Shown here in pieces: positions 6,278 through 12,495 of a stretch of 12,495 bases of DNA. The translations under genes were made by a program, and so were the position numbers. Below the pieces are notes generated by a model that did not search any database, was not told the DNA's origin, and worked only from the letters and a program-made list of their open reading frames with translations. Source of the stretch: an uncultured Collinsella sp. (GTDB taxonomy: Bacteria; Actinomycetota; Coriobacteriia; Coriobacteriales; Coriobacteriaceae); contig CAUADW010000047.1 in NCBI GenBank assembly GCA_958427895.1, positions 1 to 12,495 on the forward strand. The letters run 5' to 3'. How positions within the stretch are numbered: position 1 is the stretch's first letter; each line of letters opens with the position of its first letter.

Positions 6278-8527
6278 CTAGAAGTTGACGTCGTTGAGTT
6301 GTTCGCTCTCGAGGCCGTCGAGCTGTCGCTGTTCGGGCGTATCGGCGACGCTCTCGAGCAGCTCGGTGGGATCGACGTTCATGTCCCTACCGGCCTCGTT
6401 GCCGTTGACCAAGTCGTCCGAGAAGATATCGACTTCCATTTCCTCGGCTTCCTCGATCTGAACTTCGAGCGGCACTTGGGTGCGTACGAGTTTGACTGCC
6501 GGACGCATGCGGGCAAAGAGGGGCACGTACTCGATGATGATGGCCGAGTTCTCTAGACCGTACCAGCGTGCCGGGCTTCCGCAGGCGCGGCGGACGGCGT
6601 ACTTGATGGCCATCACGCGGTGGTCGTTGCGGTTGATGTCCGTTTCGGGGGCGAGCATCTTGCGCAGCATGCAAAAACGGAAGTCGCCCACGTTGCCGCG
6701 TGTCTCGTAGATGGAGTAGGTGTGATGCTGCGGCGGCAGCTCACCCGATGCCATCAGGTCGCCAACGATCTGGCGCAGGTAGGCATTGATGCGCTGGTTG
6801 ACCTTAAAGCCCAGGTCCAGGCGCACGCGGAACAGGAAGTCCGTGGCAAAGGTCTCGACGGAATACTCGTGCGTATAGGGCTCATCGGTAACGTACACGT
6901 TGATGAACCAGTATGCCTTGGCGCGCTTGGGATGCTTATCCAAGATGGAATAGAGCACATCGCGGTCGAGCGTGAGCGGGTCGGGGCTGTTGGTGAGGAA
7001 CACCAGGTTGTCGGCAAGCACGGGATAGGTCTCGTCGTTGCGCAGGCGGTTGAGCTGATCGATGTACTTGGAGACGGGCAACAGAATCGTCTGCGTGCGC
7101 TCGATGGCGGTGCCACGGCGCCACACGTACATAAGGCCAAACAGCAGTGCGGCCAGGAAGATCATCACATAGCCGCCGTCAAAGAACATGGTGAGGCACG
7201 AGGCGAAGAAGCACAGCTCAATGGCACCGAAGAGCAGGGCGAAGACGCAGGCGCCCAGCTTGTGCTTGAGAATGCCGGCGATATAGCTCGTCAAAAGCGT
7301 CGTGGTCATGAGCATGGTCACGGTAATGGCGAGGCCGTAGGCGCTCTCCATGCGCTCGGAGTTTTGGAACAGCAGCACGATGAAGATGCAGCCGACCCAC
7401 ATGATGTTGTTGACGAGCGGAATATAGAGCTGGCCCTTGGTGTCGCTGGGGTAGTGGATGCGCAGATGCGGCATAAGGTTGAGACGCGTGGCCTCGGATA
7501 CCAGCGAGAACGAGCCGGTGATGAGCGCCTGCGAGGCAATGATGGCCGCCACGGCCGAAAGCACAATGGCAAAGGGGCGCAGGGGCTCGGGAAGCATCAT
7601 ATAGAACGGGTTGACGATATTCATCGCGAGCATCTGGGGGTTGGAGTTATTGGCGAGCAGCCAAGCTCCCTGACCCAGATAGTTGAGGATGAGGGCCGCC
7701 TTAACAAACGGCCAGGATGCGTAAATGTTAGCTTTGCCCACGTGACCCATGTCCGAATAGAGCGCCTCGGCGCCAGTCGTCGACAGGAAGACGAAGCCGA
7801 GCACCATGATGCCCGAGTGGTTGATGGGCGAGAACAGGAACATGATGCCGCGGATGGGGTTGAGCGCGCGTAGGATGGACAGGTTGCCGAGCATGTTGAA
7901 CAGGCCGGCGCCCGCCAGGAACAGGAACCATAGCGTCATAAGCGGGCCGAACAGCTTGCCGATTGACGAGGTGCCGGCGCGCTGCATGGCAAATAGGCCG
8001 CAGATAATGATGATGGTAATAATGATGACGTTGGTTTGCCCGTCACCCAATAGCGCGTGGCCCCACTCGATAGTGCGCAGGCCCTCAATGGCCGTGGTAA
8101 CCGTGACGGCGGGGGTGAGGATGCCGTCGGCGAGCAGCGCCGCGCCGCCGATCATGGCGGGAAGAATCAGCCAAGGCGCCACTTTGCGCACCAAGCTAAA
8201 CAGGGCGAAGATGCCGCCCTCGTTATGGTTGTCGGCCTTCATGGCGATTACAACGTACTTGACCGTGGTCACGAGTGTCATGGTCCAGATGACGAGCGAG
8301 AGCGCGCCCAAGATCATGTCCTCGCTGACGGTACCGATGCCGCCGTTGTTGGCGACGATTGATTTCATGGTGTACATGGGGCTCGTGCCGATGTCACCGT
8401 AGACGACGCCGAGCGTAACGAGCAGCATGCCAGCGGAGAGGGGAATGGCTCCATGCCCGCCTTGACTACGCTGGTCTTGGAGGCTTGCCTCCAGCTTGTT
8501 GTGTGCCACGTGGACTCCCTTGGACAT
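6278..8527 (-). CDS. kup: KUP/HAK/KT-family potassium uptake transporter
   Basis: The product is 749 residues, slightly longer than E. coli Kup (about 620). It imports potassium across the cytoplasmic membrane, probably with protons. The family hallmark GVVYGDIGTSPMYT lies at residues 40-53 in the first membrane segment. About twelve hydrophobic segments follow to roughly residue 460, including GGIFALFSLVR in the first cytoplasmic loop region. The C-terminal half of the remainder is soluble, with a Kup-type C-terminal domain (NDETYPVLADNLVFLTNSP and later GDFRFCMLRK). The extra length is an acidic tail after about residue 695, rich in Glu, Asp and Leu. The ATG at 8527 is preceded by AGAGG five bases upstream. 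The gene converges with the hydrolase gene. Its 139-bp upstream region has a TATAAA box and, further up, a perfect hairpin that separates it from the EamA gene. I see no clear riboswitch there. Confidence 0.95.
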   Translation of the reverse strand: MSKGVHVAHNKLEASLQDQRSQGGHGAIPLSAGMLLVTLGVVYGDIGTSPMYTMKSIVANNGGIGTVSEDMILGALSLVIWTMTLVTTVKYVVIAMKADNHNEGGIFALFSLVRKVAPWLILPAMIGGAALLADGILTPAVTVTTAIEGLRTIEWGHALLGDGQTNVIIITIIIICGLFAMQRAGTSSIGKLFGPLMTLWFLFLAGAGLFNMLGNLSILRALNPIRGIMFLFSPINHSGIMVLGFVFLSTTGAEALYSDMGHVGKANIYASWPFVKAALILNYLGQGAWLLANNSNPQMLAMNIVNPFYMMLPEPLRPFAIVLSAVAAIIASQALITGSFSLVSEATRLNLMPHLRIHYPSDTKGQLYIPLVNNIMWVGCIFIVLLFQNSERMESAYGLAITVTMLMTTTLLTSYIAGILKHKLGACVFALLFGAIELCFFASCLTMFFDGGYVMIFLAALLFGLMYVWRRGTAIERTQTILLPVSKYIDQLNRLRNDETYPVLADNLVFLTNSPDPLTLDRDVLYSILDKHPKRAKAYWFINVYVTDEPYTHEYSVETFATDFLFRVRLDLGFKVNQRINAYLRQIVGDLMASGELPPQHHTYSIYETRGNVGDFRFCMLRKMLAPETDINRNDHRVMAIKYAVRRACGSPARWYGLENSAIIIEYVPLFARMRPAVKLVRTQVPLEVQIEEAEEMEVDIFSDDLVNGNEAGRDMNVDPTELLESVADTPEQRQLDGLESEQLNDVNF

Positions 8528-8564
8528 CTGGCCTCTGCCACGAGCAGTAGACCTTTATGCCATC

Positions 8565-8570
8565 TTTATA
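8565..8570 (-). promoter_or_regulatory. Candidate -10 element of kup
   Basis: On the minus strand this reads TATAAA, 37 bases upstream of the kup ATG, in an A+T-rich stretch (CTTATATGTATAAAG). A matching -35 is not obvious, so the assignment is tentative. Confidence 0.4.
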
Positions 8571-8608
8571 CATATAAGAGCAGTTTGGCACATCGGGGTG
8601 TTTTAGAC

Positions 8609-8632
8609 AATAATCCCCATCTGGGGATTATT
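8609..8632 (-). terminator. Perfect 10-bp inverted repeat, probable terminator of the EamA gene or operator of kup
   Basis: AATAATCCCC (8609-8618) and GGGGATTATT (8623-8632) are perfect inverted repeats with a four-base loop. The hairpin lies 34 bases past the stop of the EamA gene (minus strand), and on that strand the stem ends in ATTATT followed by GTCTAAAAC. This suits an intrinsic terminator with a short U-rich end. Its position about 40 bases upstream of the kup -10 candidate also allows an operator role. Confidence 0.6.
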
Positions 8633-8666
8633 CATATACGCAGGTAGTATTTCAGAGCAGGGGCTT

Positions 8667-9578
8667 TTAGGCACGTGCCGCTTGGGCGATGCTTGCTTTG
8701 GCGTCTGCGCGTTTGCCGGCGAGTTCGCAAAAAATCGCGCCGCCGATGATAAGCGCGGCGCCCATCAGGCGGACCGGTGTTATGGTTTCGCCCAAAAGGA
8801 CGGCCGAGAACACGACCGCCGAAAGCGGCTCGAGGTAGCCGACGACGGCGACGGTCTGGACGGGCAGTTTGGCGACGGCGCTAAAGTAGAGCAGGCAGCC
8901 GATGCCGGTGTTGACGACGCCGAGCATGACGACGGCGCGCCAATCAATACTGGCGGCGACGCCGGCGGACAGGAATGAGGGGGCGCCCTGCGTGAGGAGC
9001 GTAAGGACCAGCGCGGTCAAAAAGGCGGCGCTCACCTGGAGCGCGGAGTTCTCGAGGCCCTCGATGTGCGGCGCACCCTTGCTGGCGATGACCATCAATG
9101 CATAGCAGAAGGCCGAGGCGATGCCGCACACGATGCCTGCGATGGGCATATTGCCGCCGAGGCCTTGGGCCGCGATGAGGAAGGCGCCGCAGGCGACAGC
9201 TATGAAGCCGGCGATTTTGCCACCGGTCAATTTTTCGCCAAAGATGAGCGGGGAGAGCGCCATAACGATGATGGGGCCGCAGTAGTACAGCAGCGAGGAT
9301 ATGCCGACGCCGAGCGTCTGGTAGGCGCGGAACAGAAAAATCCAGCTGGCGCCCAGCGCGGCTCCCGAGAGGAGAAGGGCTGCGGCTTCGCGGGGGCGAG
9401 ATGGCGCCTGCAACTTATGGCGTTGGGTGATGGCGAGGACGGTGACAAGCGAGAGTGCGCCCAAAAACGTGCGCAGGAGCACGATATCGGAGCTCGGCAG
9501 CGCGATGGCAGCGGCGATGATGCCGTTTGAGCCAAACAATAGCAATGCTGCTAGGTACGTAAACAGTCCGTTGTTCAT
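8667..9578 (-). CDS. EamA/DMT-superfamily transporter
   Basis: The product is 303 residues with two EamA-type halves of about five hydrophobic segments each, ten in total. The halves run roughly over residues 5-138 and 145-285. Typical features are the small-residue-rich helices, the loop LLYYCGPIIVMALSPLIFGEKL at the end of the first half, and the equivalent VAVVGYLEPLSAVVFSAVLLGE at the end of the second half. Members export or import small metabolites such as amino acids, drugs or nucleotide-related compounds across the cytoplasmic membrane; the substrate cannot be predicted. The start ATG at 9578 has AGAGGGG ten bases upstream. It is divergent from a LysR-type regulator gene across 118 bp containing a LysR-type box, so it is probably regulated by that protein. 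A short basic Lys/Arg/Asp/Ala tail ends the protein. Confidence 0.9.
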   Translation of the reverse strand: MNNGLFTYLAALLLFGSNGIIAAAIALPSSDIVLLRTFLGALSLVTVLAITQRHKLQAPSRPREAAALLLSGAALGASWIFLFRAYQTLGVGISSLLYYCGPIIVMALSPLIFGEKLTGGKIAGFIAVACGAFLIAAQGLGGNMPIAGIVCGIASAFCYALMVIASKGAPHIEGLENSALQVSAAFLTALVLTLLTQGAPSFLSAGVAASIDWRAVVMLGVVNTGIGCLLYFSAVAKLPVQTVAVVGYLEPLSAVVFSAVLLGETITPVRLMGAALIIGGAIFCELAGKRADAKASIAQAARA

Positions 9579-9607
9579 GCGCTGACATCCCCTCTATATC
9601 CGAGCAT

Positions 9608-9624
9608 GTTCACTATGGGTGAAC
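9608..9624. promoter_or_regulatory. Candidate LysR-type operator between the EamA and LysR genes
   Basis: GTTCAC-TATGG-GTGAAC is a perfect 6-bp inverted repeat with a five-base spacer. It contains the LysR T-N11-A pattern (T at 9610, A at 9622). It is centred 30 bases upstream of the -10 of the regulator gene and 38 bases upstream of the transporter start. This is where a LysR protein usually represses its own gene and activates the divergent one. Confidence 0.6.
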
Positions 9625-9645
9625 TGGCTTTAGAAGAAAAGCGAA

Positions 9646-9651
9646 TATAAT
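9646..9651 (+). promoter_or_regulatory. Candidate -10 element of the LysR gene
   Basis: A perfect TATAAT lies 45 bases before the GTG start at 9697. No strong -35 is present at 9622-9629, which overlaps the end of the candidate operator. Confidence 0.55.
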
Positions 9652-9696
9652 GCATGGCAAACATGACAAAAACTCATGCAAAGGTGGAGGCGTGCC

Positions 9697-10554
9697 GTGG
9701 AGACCAATATCCTAAAGATGCAAGTGCTGCTCGAGACGGTGCGTGCCGGCAGCTTTACGCGTGCTGCAGAGCGGCTGAGCTATTCGCAGTCGGGCGTGAG
9801 CCGCATGGTGGGCGACCTTGAGGCAGACTGGGGTTTTAAGGTGCTTGATCGCAGCCGCGAGGGCGTGGTGCTTTCTGCCGACGGGCGGCAGGTCATGCCG
9901 GCGGTCGAGGCGTTATGCGAAGAGTTTGGCCGCCTGCAGCGACGCGTGGACGAGATGCGGGGGCTCATGCGTGGCAAGATCTGTATCGGTACGTTTTCGA
10001 GTGTGGCGACCCATGTACTGCCGCCGGTGATCGCGCGGTTTCGCGCCGATCACCCGGACGTCGATTATGAGTTGCTGATGGGCGATTACTCCGAGATTGA
10101 GCAATGGGTGGCGGAAGGCCGCTGCGACCTGGGCTTTATTCCGCGCGAGCCACGCGGCGCCGGCATGGCGTCGCGGCCGTTGGTACAAGACGAGCTGATG
10201 GCCGTGGTGCCAGCGGGCTCCTCGCTTGCCACCGCGGAGGTCGTTTCCCTTGCCGATTTGGCCAACGAGCAGTTTATTCTGCTGGAACGCGGTAGCGACG
10301 ACGAGATTACGCCGCTGTTCCGTCGGGCGGGGCTGACGGTGCGCTCCAAGCTGTCGACCTGGGATGACTATGCGATTATGGCCATGGTCGAGGACGGCCT
10401 GGGCGTGAGCATTCTTCCCGCGCTCATCTTGCGCCGCTGCCAGTTCGATGTTGTCGTGCGCCCGCTCGAGGGACATCCTCATCGGCAGATCAACGCCATA
10501 TACCGCACCGCCGACGTTTCGCTCGCGGCGGCTCGTTTCCTCGAATATCTCTAA
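9697..10554 (+). CDS. LysR-type transcriptional regulator
   Basis: The product is 285 residues from the GTG at 9697, chosen because GGAGG at 9686-9690 lies six bases upstream. An ATG at 9676 would place this ribosome site inside the gene. The winged helix-turn-helix spans residues 3-60, with the LysR signature 'G-S-F-T-R-A-A-E-R-L-S-Y-S-Q-S-G-V-S-R-M-V' (18-38) and LSADG at 59-63. A linker helix follows to about residue 85. The periplasmic-binding-protein-like effector domain starts at GKICIGTF (about 91) and runs to the C-terminus. LysR proteins bind DNA as tetramers and respond to a small ligand; the ligand here is unknown. Its gene is divergent from the EamA transporter gene with a LysR-type palindrome between them, so control of that transporter is the natural inference, possibly in response to the exported compound. 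Confidence 0.93.
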   Translation: METNILKMQVLLETVRAGSFTRAAERLSYSQSGVSRMVGDLEADWGFKVLDRSREGVVLSADGRQVMPAVEALCEEFGRLQRRVDEMRGLMRGKICIGTFSSVATHVLPPVIARFRADHPDVDYELLMGDYSEIEQWVAEGRCDLGFIPREPRGAGMASRPLVQDELMAVVPAGSSLATAEVVSLADLANEQFILLERGSDDEITPLFRRAGLTVRSKLSTWDDYAIMAMVEDGLGVSILPALILRRCQFDVVVRPLEGHPHRQINAIYRTADVSLAAARFLEYL

Positions 10555-10613
10555 ACGCGTGCATGTCATTGTCCGCTTTGGGCAAATCTCGGAGTTCGGT
10601 TCGTTTTCTTATG

Positions 10614-10695
10614 AAATTGAACTTTCGAATGAGGTGCCGCGTTATACTGCTGCCTAAATTGAACCTTGGTTCAATTCGTGTTCTATAAATTGAAC
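10614..10695 (+). promoter_or_regulatory. AAATTGAAC repeat cluster, probable operator of the XRE-aminotransferase gene
   Basis: AAATTGAAC occurs exactly at 10614-10622, 10656-10664 and 10687-10695. The middle copy is half of a perfect palindrome, AATTGAACC-TT-GGTTCAATT (10657-10676). Start-to-start distances are 42 and 31 bp, close to four and three DNA turns, so all sites face the same side of the helix. The -10 candidate lies between copies 1 and 2: copy 1 overlaps the -35 region and the palindrome lies just after the expected transcription start. The layout fits repression, most simply autoregulation by the XRE domain encoded downstream. That link is inferred. Confidence 0.65.
10643..10648 (+). 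promoter_or_regulatory. Candidate -10 element of the XRE-aminotransferase gene
   Basis: TATACT lies 68 bases upstream of the GTG start and eight bases before the AAATTGAAC palindrome. The -35 position (about 10620-10625) reads AACTTT, a weak match, and overlaps the first AAATTGAAC copy. Confidence 0.45.
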
Positions 10696-10716
10696 TTTGC
10701 CAGCAAGGAGGTTCCT

Positions 10717-12237
10717 GTGGCCCAAGAGACGTTTAGCGATCGCCTGCGACAGACTATGTCCGATCGCGACGTTCGCCAGTCGGACGTAATCCGCGCATCG
10801 GAGATGCTCGGTAAAAAACTCGGCAAGAGTCAGATGAGCCAATATGTGAGCGGCAAGACGATTCCGCGGCGCGATGTGGCAGAGCTGCTCGCCCGCATTT
10901 TGGAGGTCGATGTTTCCTGGCTGCTCGCCAGTGACGCCGATCAAGGCGAGACGTCCTCGTCCCATAACGTTGCCAAATCCGAACCTAGTCCCACGGCTCA
11001 AATTCCAAGGAGCACCACCATGCGTACTTTTTCTAAATCCACCAAACTCGAGAATGTCCTGTATGACGTGCGCGGTCCCGTCGTCGACGAGGCCGCCCGT
11101 ATGGAGGACGAGGGCGAGCGTATTCTCAAGCTCAACATCGGCAACCCCGCGCCCTTTGGTTTCCGCACGCCCGATGAGGTCATTAAGGACATGCGCCAGC
11201 AGCTGCCCGACTGCGAAGGCTATTCCAACTCGCGCGGCCTGTTCTCTGCGCGCAAGGCGATTATGCAGTACTCGCAGATCAAGGGCCTGCCCAATGTTCA
11301 GATGGAGCACATCTACACGGGCAACGGCGTGTCCGAACTCATTCAGCTTTCGATGAACGCGCTGCTCGACAATGGCGACGAGATTCTGATCCCCAGCCCC
11401 GACTATCCGCTCTGGACGGCGTGCGCAACCCTTGCCGGCGGTCATCCCGTGCACTATCTGTGCGATGAACAGGCGGATTGGTATCCCGACCTGGAGGATA
11501 TGGAGTCCAAGATCACGAGCGCGACCAAGGCCCTCGTCATCATCAACCCCAACAACCCCACGGGCTCTGTCTATCCGCGCGAGGTGCTCGAGGGCATTGT
11601 CGAGATCGCGCGCAAGCACCAGCTCATGATTTTTGCCGACGAGATCTACGACCGCCTGTGCATGGACGGCTACGAGCACGTCTCCATTGCCTCGCTCGCC
11701 CCCGACCTGCCCTGCATTACGTTTAGCGGCCTGTCCAAGTCGCATATGATTGCGGGCTATCGCATTGGCTGGATGGTGCTTTCGGGCAACCAGCGCTGCA
11801 TGAGCGACTTCATCATGGGCGTCAACATGCTCTCCAACATGCGCCTGTGCTCCAACGTGCCGGCTCAATCGATCGTTCAGACGGCACTCGGTGGCCATCA
11901 GTCCGTCAACGACTACATCCGTCCTGGCGGCCGTGTCTACGAGCAGCGCAACTTTGTGTATGAGGCGCTTAACAAGATCGATGGCATCTCGGTGGTCAAG
12001 CCGCGCGCGGCGTTCTACATCTTCCCCAAGATGGATGTTAAAAAGTTCAACATCACCGATGACGAGCAGTTTGCCCTCGACCTGCTGCACGAGAAGAAGA
12101 TCCTGATCACGCGCGGCGGCGGCTTTAACTGGGCCGAGCCCGACCACTTCCGCATCGTGTACCTGCCGCGCATGGAAGTACTCAAAGAGTCCCTCGAAGA
12201 CCTCGCCGACTTCTTTGACCATTACCGCCAATCGTAG
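10717..12237 (+). CDS. XRE-type HTH domain fused to an AlaA-like PLP-dependent aminotransferase
   Basis: The product is 506 residues from GTG 10717, set by AAGGAGG at 10705-10711 five bases upstream. Residues 6-72 form an XRE-type DNA-binding domain (QSDVIRASEMLGKKLGKSQM, then SQYVSGKTIPRRD), followed by a Ser/Pro/Asn-rich linker of about 29 residues. Residues 102-506 form a complete fold-type I class I/II aminotransferase, 405 residues long, the same as E. coli AlaA as I recall it and closely similar throughout. Shared segments include SKLENVLYDVRGPV-like, LNIGNPAPFGF, GNGVSEL, DYPLWTA, NPNNPTG (277-283) and DEIYD (308-312). The PLP lysine is Lys341 in FSGLSKSHMIAGYR. The expected reaction is alanine synthesis from pyruvate and glutamate. 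From memory, similar fusions exist in bifidobacteria and other actinobacteria. The HTH domain may make it a metabolite- or PLP-responsive regulator, unlike MocR proteins, which use a GntR domain. Confidence 0.92.
   Translation: MAQETFSDRLRQTMSDRDVRQSDVIRASEMLGKKLGKSQMSQYVSGKTIPRRDVAELLARILEVDVSWLLASDADQGETSSSHNVAKSEPSPTAQIPRSTTMRTFSKSTKLENVLYDVRGPVVDEAARMEDEGERILKLNIGNPAPFGFRTPDEVIKDMRQQLPDCEGYSNSRGLFSARKAIMQYSQIKGLPNVQMEHIYTGNGVSELIQLSMNALLDNGDEILIPSPDYPLWTACATLAGGHPVHYLCDEQADWYPDLEDMESKITSATKALVIINPNNPTGSVYPREVLEGIVEIARKHQLMIFADEIYDRLCMDGYEHVSIASLAPDLPCITFSGLSKSHMIAGYRIGWMVLSGNQRCMSDFIMGVNMLSNMRLCSNVPAQSIVQTALGGHQSVNDYIRPGGRVYEQRNFVYEALNKIDGISVVKPRAAFYIFPKMDVKKFNITDDEQFALDLLHEKKILITRGGGFNWAEPDHFRIVYLPRMEVLKESLEDLADFFDHYRQS
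11007..11022 (+). promoter_or_regulatory. Internal ribosome binding site and ATG at the fusion junction
   Basis: AAGGAG (11007-11012), seven bases before an in-frame ATG at 11020, lies exactly where the aminotransferase domain begins (Met102, MRTFSKSTKLENV). Translation from here would yield a stand-alone 405-residue enzyme, the length of free AlaA. The site may be active, giving two products from one gene, or may be a leftover from a time when the two domains were separate genes. No internal promoter is evident. Confidence 0.6.
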
Positions 12238-12297
12238 GGGATTAGGTGCCTGCCGCCGCAAGAATCGAGGTGTCGCAGGATAGACATACGACAGCGA

Positions 12298-12397
12298 GCG
12301 AGCCGCATTTGCGCCAAGGTGACGTGAAATGAGAGGGCGCTGACCTTCTGGTCGCGCCCTCGAAATTGAACGTCAGATTGGCGTGAATGCGGCTCGC
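12298..12397. repeat. 100-bp imperfect palindrome downstream of the XRE-aminotransferase gene
   Basis: Outer arms GCGAGCCGCATT (12298-12309) and AATGCGGCTCGC (12386-12397) are perfect. CGCCAA/TTGGCG and TGACGT/ACGTCA pair inside them. The core hairpin is GAGGGCGC-T-GACC (12333-12345), loop TTCT, then GGTCGCGCCCTC (12350-12361). It starts 60 bases past the stop codon. The core may terminate transcription, although no T-run follows. It also contains a fourth AAATTGAAC at 12363-12371. No credible coding sequence is present. Confidence 0.65.
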
Positions 12398-12411
12398 GCA
12401 GCGTCAAGTGG

Positions 12412-12435
12412 TCCGCCGTTCGGAAGAACGGCGGA
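12412..12435. repeat. Perfect 10-bp hairpin with GGAA loop
   Basis: TCCGCCGTTC (12412-12421) and GAACGGCGGA (12426-12435) pair perfectly around a GGAA tetraloop, a stable GNRA-type loop in RNA. The downstream ACTTATTCAAGAC is not a T-run. It may be part of a structured transcript or a terminator for an unseen gene. Confidence 0.55.
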
Positions 12436-12456
12436 ACTTATTCAAGACTTTAGTCT

Positions 12457-12480
12457 GCTGGCCGCGCAGCGGCCAGCTTT
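12457..12480. terminator. Strong GC hairpin near the right edge, possible terminator
   Basis: GCTGGCCGC (12457-12465) and GCGGCCAGC (12469-12477) pair perfectly around a three-base loop and are followed by TTTAAA. The T-run is short. It could end plus-strand transcription, or serve a minus-strand gene beyond the window. Confidence 0.45.
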
Positions 12481-12495
12481 AAACCACCCGCTACG

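Noticed and set aside
6620..7873. Plus-strand frame of 417 codons opposite kup
   Set aside because: It is a charged, His/Gly-rich antisense shadow of the Kup coding region.
8528..8666. Possible c-di-AMP (ydaO-type) riboswitch upstream of kup
   Set aside because: The 139-bp region has only one simple hairpin and lacks the multi-stem conserved aptamer.
10654..12261. Long open reading frame (535 codons) on the minus strand opposite the XRE-aminotransferase gene
   Set aside because: It is fully antisense to a gene with complete family motifs, has no domain pattern, and is explained by high G+C codon bias.
12222..12407. Minus-strand frame of 61 codons across the right-hand palindrome
   Set aside because: It covers a structured repeat, has no ribosome site that I can see, and resembles no known protein.
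1..12495. tRNA or rRNA genes, transposase genes, or a phage or defence system
   Set aside because: I found no sequence with tRNA or rRNA features, and no transposase, integrase, nuclease or toxin-antitoxin-like reading frame. Every long frame that is not antisense is assigned above.

Overview
The window looks like the chromosome of a gut Coriobacteriia member, most likely Collinsella or a close relative. This rests on high G+C coding sequence, GTG starts with strong Shine-Dalgarno sites, a bile-salt-hydrolase-type enzyme, an LAATG-type sortase-anchored surface protein and an HTH-aminotransferase fusion of an actinobacterial kind. The genus is inferred from gene content, not from a marker gene.

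Left part (1-4374, minus strand): an AzgA-type purine permease gene is followed by two tandem paralogous genes for secreted, repeat-rich, probably beta-helical surface proteins. The second paralog runs off the left edge. The tandem arrangement is a visible duplication of about 2.07 kb. A 14-codon relic of the permease 3' end, with its terminator, lies between the two paralogs, and both paralogs carry the same 32-nt upstream block.

Middle (4375-8527): divergent from the permease is a short deformylase-like gene whose catalytic HExxH glutamate is replaced by methionine. A 105-bp imperfect palindrome, a terminator and a choloylglycine hydrolase (bile salt hydrolase family) gene follow. That gene converges on a kup potassium transporter gene, with a strong shared hairpin between them.

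Right part (8528-12495): a perfect 10-bp inverted repeat separates kup from an EamA/DMT transporter gene. The transporter gene is divergent from a LysR-type regulator gene, and a LysR-box palindrome lies in their shared intergenic region. The last gene is a fusion of an XRE-type DNA-binding domain to an AlaA-like aminotransferase. It is preceded by three AAATTGAAC repeats, one of them part of a perfect palindrome, arranged on and around its -10 element, and it has a strong internal ribosome binding site exactly at the domain junction. The final 258 bp hold a second 100-bp imperfect palindrome and two more strong hairpins, with no convincing gene.

The most original material is (i) the XRE-AlaA fusion with its apparent self-operator and internal start, (ii) the duplicated surface-protein cassette with its conserved upstream block and permease relic, and (iii) the glutamate-less deformylase homologue. 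Most remaining genes are ordinary transport and regulation genes.
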